Assembly (NCBI RefSeq): GCF_034702125.1
Contig: NC_085870.1
Coordinates: forward strand, 3,154,071 to 3,218,070
Direction of reading: 5' to 3'
Source of the DNA: Engraulis encrasicolus
Taxonomy: Eukaryota; Chordata; Actinopteri; Clupeiformes; Engraulidae
DNA: 64,000 nucleotides
Made by a program: the position numbers and the translations under genes. The stretch's first letter is position 1. Each line of letters begins with the position of its first letter. The notes under the pieces were generated by a model that made no database searches, was not told the origin of the DNA, and saw only the letters and a list, made by a program, of their open reading frames with translations. Positions 1 to 12,277 of this stretch are shown here, in pieces.

Positions 1-2700
1 GGTCCTCTTTTGTGATCTGAAACAGACAGACAAACACCTCCTTAAATTCTCCAATCACAATGCCTCTACGTCCTTAAATCCTCCAATCACAGGGCCTCTC
101 ACACCATCAGCATTCAACACCATGTGGACGAAACATGGCCAGGAGAGATGCGTTTTCTTGGCTATGCAGGGAGGCATAATTTTATTTGCCTGGAATTTTA
201 CATAGGCGAGGTGACGATCACTAATGATATAACGGCCGTGGCCTGCAGGCCTATAATAGAAATCGCAACTGTAATCGTGCGGCTTTTCTCATGCAGGGCA
301 CTGTAACAACTTCCAAATGATTTAGTAACTTTTGGCCAACTAGTTTTAGTAGAAATGCTATTCATGCAGGGTTGCAAATTCTGCTTGGACCTATAGGCTA
401 GACTATGCGACATGGGCTTCTTTTTTTTACTAGTCCCTTCATATTTTTGGGCTTGCTTTTAATCATGTTTAATGAACTGCCAATATCGTGTCAGCTAAAT
501 GCAATAGGCTACCTAAATTACAAACAGCACAAACGGGAAATGATCTGCGTAGCCTAAAATGTGGTGCTATTCGCCCGACTGGGGAGGGACTGTCCATGGT
601 GCTGAAATCGCGTCAAACTTTTCCAAGGTGCAAAACATAGGCTAAAGTAGTAGGCCTATACCACCCGAGTCATGTCGCTGTTGTAAAAATCACATTTTCA
701 ATTTCCTTTGACTGTTCTATAGAATTACATGCAACTTCAATAAAGGTCACCCACATGCGTATCACAAATCAATAGCATAGGTAACCCACGCGGCGGCGGG
801 ACTATTTCGGTTAACCTATATTCCTTGAAAAAAAAAAAAAGTCCGAGTGTCACAAAAAAACTACACTGTCCGTAATTATAGGCCTACCAAACGAAATTAT
901 CCAATAGAAGAAATCAAGTCTTCAGTTTCAATAATCCACGTTGTGTGGCGCAAATGTAGCGCCTTCCAAGTCTCTCGCGGCCAAAAGTGACTAAGCTCAC
1001 CTCTGATGATATAGCCTAGGCTACTTATGTTCCAGGTTACTCACGGCACGGAGACGATGCAGGATAATCCATGGAAAGTCTTCAAGTAATCCAAACAGAG
1101 CGATTCAAGCAAGACAGTAAAACAACAATATTCGCCAGATCAAACATAAATACCAAAACTAGCCTATAGGCCAATGTAGATTTGGTATGACGTTTGATAA
1201 AAGCATCTCATTCAGATGGCCAGGGAGAGAGGCAAACAATCTTTCAACAGCGTTGGCTGGAGCCTTCGAGTAGAGCCTGTATCTTTTCAGTCTCTATTTT
1301 CCTACTACGCGCGTTGGATCCATGTTTTTAGATGCGTCCCAGCATCTCTATAAAAGGGTAGGCTATGTCTGTCCGTCCGTCTGAAACGCGTTCTTCAAAT
1401 TGTTCCCTTCTGTGTCCACAAGGTGGGAGAGTTGACTATTTGGCCCGGAGCACGCAGCTGATTGCATTGTGAGACAAGTGCAGCGCGAGTACAATGAAAG
1501 TGCTGCTGCATTGAATAAGAAGCAGTGATAACGCGCCAGTTGCCCTAGCCAGGACAACTGAGGGGGCATTCAATTTTCGGCATTATTTTGCGTTTGGGCC
1601 ATGGGAGGCAACTTCGTTTCGTTTTCACCAACACCACTGTGAAGTGTGTGTCACTATGTTCACGGTCTTTACCCCCTTATGAGACTTCGGCCCGAGGATG
1701 TCAAACGTGAGGGGGGCGCTTCATCATGTTGTGATAGTGTCACGTTGTGCAGCTCAACTAGGCCTATGTGGTTTGTCAGAAACTCGCGGCAATGACAATG
1801 AAACGTGGTGCTCGAAACAAGTAGACAAATGCGCCATTTGACATACGGTGTACTGATGTTCTCGGACGTATTGCAAGGGAGGTTCATTCGTTTTCTGCTG
1901 ACGGCCGTGTGGACCGCACAGGTGTTTTCCGCTGTGCCCAGACAGATTGCTTTGCAGTCGTTTGAATTTGGTAATCTCTGGCACTCTTACAATGCAGCCG
2001 ACTGCTTTGCACCTTGCCGTTAAAAAGCTTGGAGCGAATGATTCACCCAAACGGTTTTATTTATTTATTATTTGTCGCTGTTTGTATTCTTTCCCACTTG
2101 GACATGATGCTGAAATGGCGTGATAGACCTACTAAAGGTTGATACTAACAATGTCTGGTAATTTGTAGTGTAGGCCTACTTGAAATTTGAAATCACATGG
2201 TAGGCCTACTTCTCCAAATTCAAGCTTTCGAGACTCGCACTTTGAGGCAAGCGCAATCGTAACCCTCCCCCCCCCCCCCTTTTTGGGCATAGTTCAAACA
2301 CTGGTTTTAACTGCCTCACGGTCACATGGCACCCTGTAGCGGTCATGATATAATATTGCCAATGATATTCATTTCATACCCGTACGGCATAATTCAATCA
2401 CACACTGTACAGAATGCAGGGCTACCGCTACTGCGGGCTACTGAATGGCCTCGCCTGACGTCACACAATAGATTAGAATTCTTTGAACATGTTACTGAAA
2501 ATACACACTTTTCCTCATTATATTTCATTTTCTGATGTCCTGTTGCATGAAAAAAATGATGGATAATTGTTCAAGTGGTAGAACTATCAAAGGAAGTCCA
2601 TTATTTTGAATGAAAATTAACCTGAGATATACACTTTAAAGCTGATGTGGTTGGAAATGGTGATCATGATGCATTATGGTGAAAAAAGGGTCAAGGTAAT
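1..2700. other. flank left of rbl1 exon 17, nothing recognised
   Basis: No exon with a p107 match and no other gene. Frequent TAGGCCTA motifs and a poly-C run near 2268. About 1341-1440 (CTATAAAAGGGTAGGC, GTCCGTCCGTCTGAAACG) is related to 30936-31040 in rbl1 intron 1, a dispersed repeat of unknown class. Confidence 0.6.
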
Positions 2701-2721
2701 GCTCTTACCTTGGAGATGATG

Positions 2722-2866
2722 TAAGGGATAACGGCCGACGAAGTGTCCCGAAAGCAAGAGAAAGAATGGACGAGGCGGAGCGTTCTAACAGCCCGACGGC
2801 GCAGCTTCACCAAGTCCATTTTCCTTGATATCGGGACACCTCAAAGGTCGTTATTCCGGTTATCAC
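2722..2866. mobile_element. small inverted-repeat element
   Basis: GGATAACGGCCGACGAAGTGTC at the left pairs loosely with GGGACACCTCAAAGGTCGTTAT at the right. Class unknown. Confidence 0.45.
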
Positions 2867-3370
2867 CTGGTTACCAGCATTTAAGTATTCATTTATTAAT
2901 ATGTTGATCTAAGGCTTCGTGAGAAAGTAGATTAACCACTGCGCTTGGTACGTTGCTATGGGCACCACTTCCTAATCTAGTGAGACGCGTCTCTATTGGA
3001 GGCATGTAAGGACGCGCATAGAATGTTGGGATGACTTGACAACCAAATGCAATGGAACTAACAACTGGGTTTTTGACTTGACAACCAAATGCGATAGAAT
3101 TAACAACAGGGTCTTGGCCATAGTAACCTGCAGTTTAGAATTAGTAACGGCAGTTCACCAGAAAGTAAGGAAAAGAAGCAGCTTAGACGCCCGCACGACA
3201 TCATAGGTGTCCTGTTCTCGGGGAATAATGGACACCAGCTCAACCAATCAGAAGACGTCCCGTATGCCCACCGGGTGATAAAGTAATGTTATGTTATATG
3301 GTGGAATGTCGCTGTAGCCCCTTAACACACACCGTTCCACCACTGGAATGTGGCTTTAGAGGTGATGGAG

Positions 3371-3590
3371 TTGGTTACCTTGGAGATGATGATAATGACA
3401 GGTCATGGGAGTTGGTTACCTTGGAGATGATGCTAATGACAGGTCATGGGGAGTTGGTTACCTTGGAGATGATGATAATGACAGGTGATGGGAGCTGGTT
3501 ACCTTGGAGATGATGCTAATGACAGGTGATGGGAGCTGGTTACCTTGGAGATGATGCTAATGACAGGTGATGGGAGTTGGTTACCTTGGA
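3371..3590 (-). repeat. tandem array of rbl1 exon 17 3' ends with splice donors
   Basis: Five extra 41-42 bp units, then the real exon end. Each carries ATCATCTCCAAG|GTAACC. A lone further copy is at about 2703-2722. Confidence 0.92.
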
Positions 3591-3761
3591 GATGATGTAG
3601 ACGGCGCACAGCAGCAGCTGGTCCAGGTGCCGGTCCCTCATCAGCTCTGTGCTCTGCAGGATGGAGTGCTCGAAGCATGTCCAGATCTTCCCCCGCAGCT
3701 CCGACGAGATGTCCAGCTTCAGGCACAGGTCCCGCAGGCGCACGCTGGCCAGGTGGTAGAC
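3585..3761 (-). CDS. rbl1: rbl1 exon 17 (pocket B), last exon visible
   Basis: 177 bp encoding [36 protein letters not shown] and [17 protein letters not shown]. Acceptor CACCAG|GTCTAC, donor CCAAG|GTAACC. The following p107 exon (expected VTKEE-type start) was not found between here and base 1. Confidence 0.95.
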
Positions 3762-6700
3762 CTGGTGGTGAGCAGAGGGAACGCGGGTGAGTGTGGAGCT
3801 AGAACAGGAAACTAGGGCTGCACGATATTAGAAAAATATCACTGTATACTGCGATATCGATATTACTCGCGATATTTAATATAAGCTTACCAGTACTAGT
3901 AAGCTTTCCCCTCTCTACTAGCCATTCTACACTTAATCATGTATAAAACAACTGAGAGCAATTTTTTATTGCCAACGTTATTTTTTATTAGGAAAAAACG
4001 TGGCTAACAGCATCAACTTAAAATGTCAACATATTTAATGCATTTTTTTACCTTTTCACCAAATTTCCTGTTATTCAAAATTAAAAAACTTTTTGCGATA
4101 TGTGCACAGCTTTTGCGATCCGTGTATCGCAAGCCGTGATATCGCGATATCGATACATTTTCGATATATCGTGCAGCCCTACTGGAAACCAGAATTTTTT
4201 AGGTTTACTACTGGCCTATGAGGACGGTAGCTTGTGTGTATATTGTATTTATCTATGTGTATTGTATGTATGTATGTATGTATATTGTATATCATGATGA
4301 GCACTAGGGCTGGGCGGTTTTGGAAAAAATTAGCATCACGGTTTTCTTGATGAAAATTGATATCACGGTTTTCTGCACGGTTTTTTGATATGCGACGATT
4401 TCCCCCCAAATCTTAATCTTTCTGAGGAAAAGATCTCAAATTAAATGTTAAAATGAGATAAAATCATGAATTTAAATGAATCTCCATTTATATTTTATCA
4501 TTTTTTCATTTCAATAATATTTTCTATAAATTATCGTTTATATTTCCCTATCCAAAAGGGAAAATGCAGCATTTCATAAAATAACCTAAAATCTTGACCA
4601 GGGTGTCATAGATTTTTCAAGGAAGAAGGGTTAAATGATTATAAGCAGCTGTTTTGGGCTTTTTTTCCAAGACAGCCCAAAACAGCTTATTTCGTTCTAC
4701 ACCTGGCAACACTAATGGCTTATTTGTCGTTCTACACCTGGCAACACATCCGGCGCGTTGCGCTGCCGCTGGACTAGCGAGTAAACAACAGTGGGACAGA
4801 AACGAAACAGACTGAAGACAGACACTGAAAACAAACGGATTTACTTGACATTGTGTGCATATTGTCTTTGAATTAAAGTCCAAATCCAACATAGAAGGTA
4901 TTTTGTCCGGTAGTTTGTGTCATATTGCGATGTGTTTCGCTCCTATTTTGCCCCCAAATAATTTCAAACAATAGCAATGTAGCAATGTATCTTGTCTGCC
5001 CATTGCATTTGAAAGCTAGGCTACTTTGGCTTATAAGCAGTCTTAACAGCACTGCGCACACAGTTGGGATGGTAATTAAATACAGTTAAGAATCAGATAA
5101 CTGTTGTAGCCTGTTAACATAGCACCAGAATTGCCTTTTATTTAACTTTGTGAGATCAAAGGTAGGCTAAATGAATTGAAATGTTTGTCATGATTCATCC
5201 ATGCCATGTGTGTTCATCATGTTTCACTCCCACTAGCTTCTATCGCGTAACCAATTATTTTATTAGTTCAATCAACATCTTACTTTGTGGTGACATTCCC
5301 TAGTAGAACAGCAACAACAGTGGACTTAGCAGAGTTGAAATGAAGTGTCACAGACTTATGAATTAGAGGAATCTTTGGAAGTGTGACACAAAACCGTCTC
5401 TCATCAAAAAGAGAACCTTGCGTAGTGTAAACCGAGATCACGGTTTTTTAACCGTACACCGCCCAGCTCTAATGAGCACATGATCATGTCACAGCTAAGA
5501 GCGTCATTGGGTGCATTCCAATGTGCGGACTCCCGTCCTCCACTTGTGCTTGTGGCCTTGCGTTTTGCTGAGAAAACAACAACGTTTCCCAGCCGTCAGC
5601 CTGGCCACGACAACTTTTGGGGGACTGTTTTTCATTCACCATCCCGATTGCAAATGAGAAAATGACATTAGAATTGTGCTTTTGCAAGATGATGAAATTA
5701 ATTTTCTGCCCTCAGAGACGTCATCATGAGGTCACAAGCAGGCAAGTGAGCAAGGGAGGACGGGAGTTCACATATTGGAATCCATCTATTGTGTAGTACG
5801 CATTGTAGGCACAGTGGACAAGCAGGGAAATATACACAGCACATTGTGTGTCGTCCACATCATGTCTTGTCACAGTTTTCTATGGTAACCGCGGTCTTCT
5901 ATGTAATATAACTTGCATTTTCAGGAAGTAAAATAATAAATTTCTGATAATTCAGGAAAAATTAAAGTCTTTTTCTCCGTTTCAATGTTACAGCACAGTT
6001 ACAGCACTTTGCCTTCATAGGGCAGCAGGGCTAGATGCAATCTCGTCCGTCTCTTCTCCTATACAATGTCTCCTCTCCTCTCCTCTCCTCTCCTCTCCTC
6101 TCCTCTCCTCTCCTCTCCTCTCCTCTCTTCATAGGGCAGCAGGGCTAGATGCAATCTTGTCCATCTCTTCTCCTATACAATGTCTCCTCTCCTCTCCTCT
6201 CCTCTCCTACATCATGTCTCCTCCCCTCTCCTCTCCTCTCCTCTCCTCTCCTCTCCTCTCCTTCTGTCCTGCCCTGCCCTGTCCTGTCCTATCATGTCTC
6301 CTCTCCTCTCCTCTCCTCTCCTCTCCTCTCCTCTCCCCTCTATTCTTCTATTCTCCCCTCCCCTCTCCTCTCCTCCTCCTCTCCCAGTGCGATGAGTGTC
6401 TCCTCTCCTCTCCTCTCGTCTCGTCTCGTCTCGTCTCGTCTCCTTTATTTTCCTCTCCTCTCCTCTCCTCCTATGTCATGTCTCCTCTCCTCTCGTTTCC
6501 TATTTAGTGTCTCCTCTCCTCCTATATAATGTCTCCTCTCCTCTGCTCTGCTCTCCACTCCTCACCTTCCTAAAGAAGAGGGCCAGTAAGTTTCTCCTTT
6601 TGTCCCGTCTCCTCTCCTCTCCTCTCCTCTATAATGTCTCGTCTCCTATATAGTGTCTCCTCTCCTCTTCATACCACGTCTCCTCTCCTCTCCTCACCTT

Positions 6701-7794
6701 CCTGAAGAAGAGGGCCAGTGAGCCTGTGCGGCGGGGCTTGGTGGAAGCGGGCGGCTCGAGGAGAGCTGCCGTGGTGATGGGGGCGGCGGTGAGGGCGCGT
6801 CCGGGGGAGGCGGTCAGCAGCACCTGAGCTGTGAGCGGCGACACGTCACTCGACTGCACCTGGATCACCGTGATGCCTCCCATCTCGTTCTTCACCGCTG
6901 CAACAACAACAACAACACACACACACACAGCACCACATCAGCTTATGCATAAAAGTAGGGATGCGCCAATACCGATACTGGTATCGGCACAGCTACTGCT
7001 CATTATACTCGTACTCGTCAAACACTTGCCAATACCAGGCACAATACTGCTATTACAAGAAACAATGCAAAATCTCGTCACGTTCTGTGGACTTGAAAGC
7101 AGCATGGAAAAAAGTGTCACCTCATACATTTACTAAAATTTAAATCTACATGGAAATGGACCATAAAAAATATCACAGGTGGAAAAAAACAAGGCCATGC
7201 ATTTACTTTCATTGTATGTTGGTGGTAAAAGTTATCGGTATCGGTACTCGGTATCGGCAAGTACACATATTAATAGGGCTGGGTATCACAGCTATGTTCC
7301 TGTATCGAGTCAAAATATATTATAATATATTATAATTTTGAGTCAAAATATAACTTAACACAAAAACAAAGTTTTATCTTTGAAGTTAAATAAACTACAA
7401 AGTACCAAACGATCCTGAATGTGCTCTTTGGTGTGGGGAAAAACAAGGCGCCATCAAAAAGGAGAGGCCATGGCACTCTTCTCATAAAAAAAATGATAAA
7501 ACACCTTTATTTAAAAATTATATAGACTATTGACAACGTAAATTGAAAAAAAATTACACATATTCTATACTCCTTCCTGCTTATCTGTTCAGCCTATTTG
7601 TCTATTTTTTCTTTGAAATATTTACTCCTATTTGATGAATGAGCTGCTGTACTGCTGACCAAAGCAATAATGTGTAATGGAGAAGAAACAAGTCACTACA
7701 GGGAACAAACGCAACAGATACATTATTTAGTAGTACTGCATCTCTGGTTGGTTTGGCTCTTCTTTTATTAAGTATTTAAAGAAACGCACGCACG

Positions 7795-7827
<33 letters not shown>

Positions 7828-10800
7828 CATACCTGGGGCAACTGTACTACTACAAAGCTGGGTTACTCGTTACTTCGAGAGTAACTTGGCCACGTGCAGT
7901 GGAACTTCTCGAGTAAGCCATACGACTAAAAGGTGGATATGTTTGAACCGAACCGAGGTTGCCTGGTTAACACCAGACCTAATCACAAGTGAGATTAGGT
8001 CTGGGGAGTTGCCTATTGTAAATTTCGTAGGGGGCAGAGTACTTGGCTATTATGACACACTGCCCTGCTCTCTGATTGGGCAGAGAAACTGTAAAGGTCG
8101 GAATGCTTGGCCATTATGACACAGGGACCATGATCTTGGACGTTATGAGTCATCCTCGCCAGACTGTCTTTCAGATCGAAACGATTGTGTAGAACTAAAG
8201 GCAGTATGGGAGTTCCCAGGCTAGAACCGAGGTATGCTGCCCTGGCAATTTACTCTACATCTCAAACCTGGCAGTTTCTGTTCTTGGTGATGTTCTGGTT
8301 CTGTGCAGGTTATGTTCTCTCTCTCTCTCCCTCACACACGCACGCACGCGGGATTAGAGGGGTGTACTGTAAACTTAAGTTCCACCCCTGACACACACAC
8401 ACACAAACACACGCACACGCACACGCACACGCAGGGTATAAGAGAGCTGGGTTGTACCTGGCAGGGGGATGTTGAGCTGCTGTCCGTTGGCGGTCATGGA
8501 GAGCACGGTGGTGGTGGCTGTGGCCTGTGTGGGGAAGGAGGAGGCGGAGGTGGAGGTGGGGATGATCTTGATGGGCGTGACCGAGATCCTCTTGATGGGA
8601 GACTGCTGGGGGAGGGGCGTGGGGTCGTCCCACACCAGCCGCCTCTTGGCCGCGCTGCCCGCCGCCGGGGAACTGTAGCGGTCGTGCAACGAGATGGGCG
8701 ACTGGGGAACATCTGGTTGCCAGGGAAACAGGGGGATAGGGGAAAGGTTAACGACTTGAACAAAGATATTTTTATAAGGTACACTGTGCAGGAACTGGTC
8801 AAAAAAGGTACTGCAACTATGCTGCTCATTGAAACTGGGCTGCCTATTGCAATGTAATCTTTACATGAAAGTTTACTAAGACTATTTTCTAATATTAGCA
8901 ACAGCAATTATTGCAGCTAAAAGCGTCTATTCCTTGAAATTCAAAATGGCGGACCATGAAGAAGATCCCCTTTTCATGCATGAAAAGTGCAATTTTCCCA
9001 GTCATAATGAATACTTAATATTTGATGGTGGTGCTAAGTATTCATGAAAAAGGTAACATTAGTGAATGGGTAGCATGAGTTCTGGAAATAAACAACTGAA
9101 AATCTTACACAGTGCACCTTTAAGGGTTTTTATGCCATTACTGGATAGGATAGTACAAGATGACGACAGGAAGCGAGTGAGGGAGAGAGATGGGGGGGCA
9201 TCGAGAAACACCGGCTTAAAGGGGCTCTAGGTTAGCCTGGTCCTGACCATCCCATAATACTACCATTTCATTTCGTATTCATGGTCTGGCAATTGTTTGG
9301 TCTGAAGCGATAGTAGGAAGCAGGAAGTTTGCACTCAGTTATGGTTTGAAACTACTGGACACCTCTCACCCAATCGCTGGCAGTTACTCAACAACAACAT
9401 AGCGCAGACCAATGGCTCTGGTGCAGATGTGTACGTCATTGTCACGAGCGTCCTCCCCCTTTCGCCCCCAACGTAGGGGGCGTATTCGATTATTGGCTGT
9501 TTTGGGGGGGGGGGGGGGCGTTGCGATCAAAATTCTACTGCTCCAGGCACTCCACAGAGAAGCACGGCCAGACTACAGTAGTGGAGCCAATCCTTTGGCA
9601 TCCAGTTGCTCAAAACTTTAAAAAAAAAAAATCATTACATGTGTAAAATTAGGTGGACGAATGAGAATCTCCACAGACGTCAGGGTGACTCCTACCTTTG
9701 CGAGCGCTGCCGATGCCGTTGCGCACCTCTCGTATGCGGGGGTGTATGATGGGAGACAGGGCCATGAGGGGCAGGTGCGTAGGGCCCCCCCCTCCACCCC
9801 CACTGTTGTTGGTGCTGTTGCTGCTGCTGCTGCTGCTACTCGTGTCAAAGTTACTGGGGAAATTCACCTGGAGTAGAAACAACAATCAGAATAGGAGTCA
9901 ATGAATCTTCATGGCAAAGTAGGCTAATAGCGCGTACCATTATTTGGACTTCAGCTGATGTTAACTCTCTAACCACAAGCACATGAAGGCCACCTAATCA
10001 TTTTGAGTGTCTTTCAACTGTGTGTGTGTGTGTGTGTGCAGGGCTCTAAATTAACACACGCCAACACGCCAAATGCGGGTGAAAAATAATTTTGGCTGGT
10101 AGAAAAAATCATCCACTAGCCAAATTGGCCGGTAGCGCGAGCCCGACTGAACGTTAAACAGCTGCCCGCACAGATCTGTAGCTGCCGTCTGATGAACGTT
10201 AAAACGTCGCCTACATTACCCATGAACATTAGTCCTACCGTCATGATGTAGCCCACACCCATTGGCTGACCATAAATCACAATAAGGCAGCCTCACATCC
10301 ATTGGCTGCGTGTTTGATACCCGCGCGCTGGAACTAGTGTTGATAAAATATGTTCAATGAGCGGACTAGCGCGGATTACTTTGGTTTTGTAGGTTTTGGT
10401 CAGATGAAAAATAATGTGGCAGTGGTTAAAGCACGGTTATGTGTCGATGAATGCAAGTAATAGCAGCGTAACTGTTGTGACGGTGAAATAGGCCTAGAGT
10501 AGAGTATTGGTGGAGCGAAAACGGCGTGAGTGAGTGGAGGGACAGGACAGCTGTCTGTCAAAACAGTGTCGTTGCCGTCAGAAGCCGTCTGATATTTGCG
10601 AGGTCCTCGCAACTACAAACGATGGAGTTGTCGTTTCCTAATAACGCCCACGCCATCGCAAAGACCCTGCACGAGTTTGACATGAGTAAGTGAAAAAAAG
10701 ATAACAAAAACTAGCGACGAAAGTAACAAAGTAAGCATGGTCTCCGTGGTGTTATTGGATATCTAGTTGACATAGCGTAACGGTAATTGTCATTCCAAGC

Positions 10801-11502
10801 GCATCGTAAGTAAAGCTAATATGAATTTGACCTGGAGGAACTTGAAGGTGTCACGCAGCAGCAGCATAAACACACAATGCACTTTGATCCGAAATGTGGC
10901 AGTTTTGGCTTTCCATAAATGCAGACATCATTCACGCACTGTGTAGGTGTATGTGTGTGTGCGCGCGGGTGTCTCCTGTCCTTCTCCTCTCGTCTCCTTC
11001 TCCTCCCTTCATCTCTTCTCCCCTTCACCTGTCTTCTGTGCATTGTCCATGGTATTTGGCCCACTGTGTGTGAAGTGATGCTGTGTAGGGGATATGAGGT
11101 TTTGCAGTGTTTGGTTGTGTGTGTGTTTGTCATGGTGTGTTTGTGTGAGTTGTAGGCCTATACTGTATGTGAGGTTTGGGCGATGGTGTGTGATGTAGGC
11201 TAGGGTTTGGCTGTCTGTGCAGTGTATGGAAATGGAATGAAAAATAATGAAATGCAGGTAATAAAAATAACAACTAAATAATTATAGCCTAGAATAGACT
11301 GAATTATATTGAGTATAATATTTATATTGTTTATCTGGGTTGAGGAAATAGTTTAATACAAAAATTAAAACTAAAACAACATTATTAATACATGGTTTAT
11401 TTTGGTGAGAAACAAATGGCTAGTTGACCTTTCATTTGGCTGGTAAGAAAGAAAATGTCTACTAGCCAAATTGGCTGGTGGTGGAAAAAGTTAATTTAGA
11501 GC

Positions 11503-11583
<81 letters not shown>

Positions 11584-12217
11584 GTGTGTGTGTCTCCTTC
11601 GATTTCCCAAAGGATTTATGTGTGTGTGTGTGTGTGTGCGTGTGCGTGTGCGTGTGCGTGCGTACCTCCTTCAATTTCCCAAAGGATTATGTGTGTATGT
11701 GTGTGTGTGCGTGTGTGTACTAGAGATGTACAGGATCCAAGATCCGGTTCCGGATCCGGCAGGATAATAGGGTTTTTCAGACTATCCGGATCCGGCAGGA
11801 TCTTAAGCAGTGGATCCGGTATCCGGCAGTTACCTAAAAATCAGGATCTGGGGCATCTCTACTTTTTACGTAGCCTAGGCTTTTCAGTCAGTCTTTCACA
11901 ACCCCAATCGCTGCATGGAGTGAAAGCCCTTTGGAAGTGGCCGTTGCAGCAGGCAGTGTGGCAGTAAGCCAATGAGTCTAAAAAATAGTTTGCGCCAACG
12001 TAATTAAAAGGGCTATGTTGGCTATATGTTTCAACCCTTTCTTAGGATCCGGTATCCGGTTCCGGATCCGGCAGGATCTTAAGCAGTGGATCCGGTATCC
12101 GGCAGGATCCTAAAAATCAGGATCCGGTGCATCTCTAGTGTGTACCTCCTTCGATTTCCCAAAGGATTATGGTGTGTGTGTGTGCGTACCTCCTTCGATT
12201 TCCCAAAGGATTATGGT

Positions 12218-12277
<60 letters not shown>

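Noticed and set aside
1..3370. Remaining rbl1 3' exons (expected next pocket B block and C-terminal tail)
   Set aside because: I looked for the complement of the expected conserved residues and found none, so they must be left of the window.
6149..6653. Several long frames of Ser/Pro/Leu
   Set aside because: Translation of the CTCTC/TCTCC repeat; no stops simply because of the repeat.
11478..11967. Cys/Val-rich frames
   Set aside because: Translation of a TG microsatellite.
11590..12215. Four copies of CCTCCTTCGATTTCCCAAAG as a possible copy of the rbl1 exon 13 donor side
   Set aside because: Only about nine bases (ACCTCCTNC) agree with the real boundary, which is too short; I treat it as a minisatellite island.
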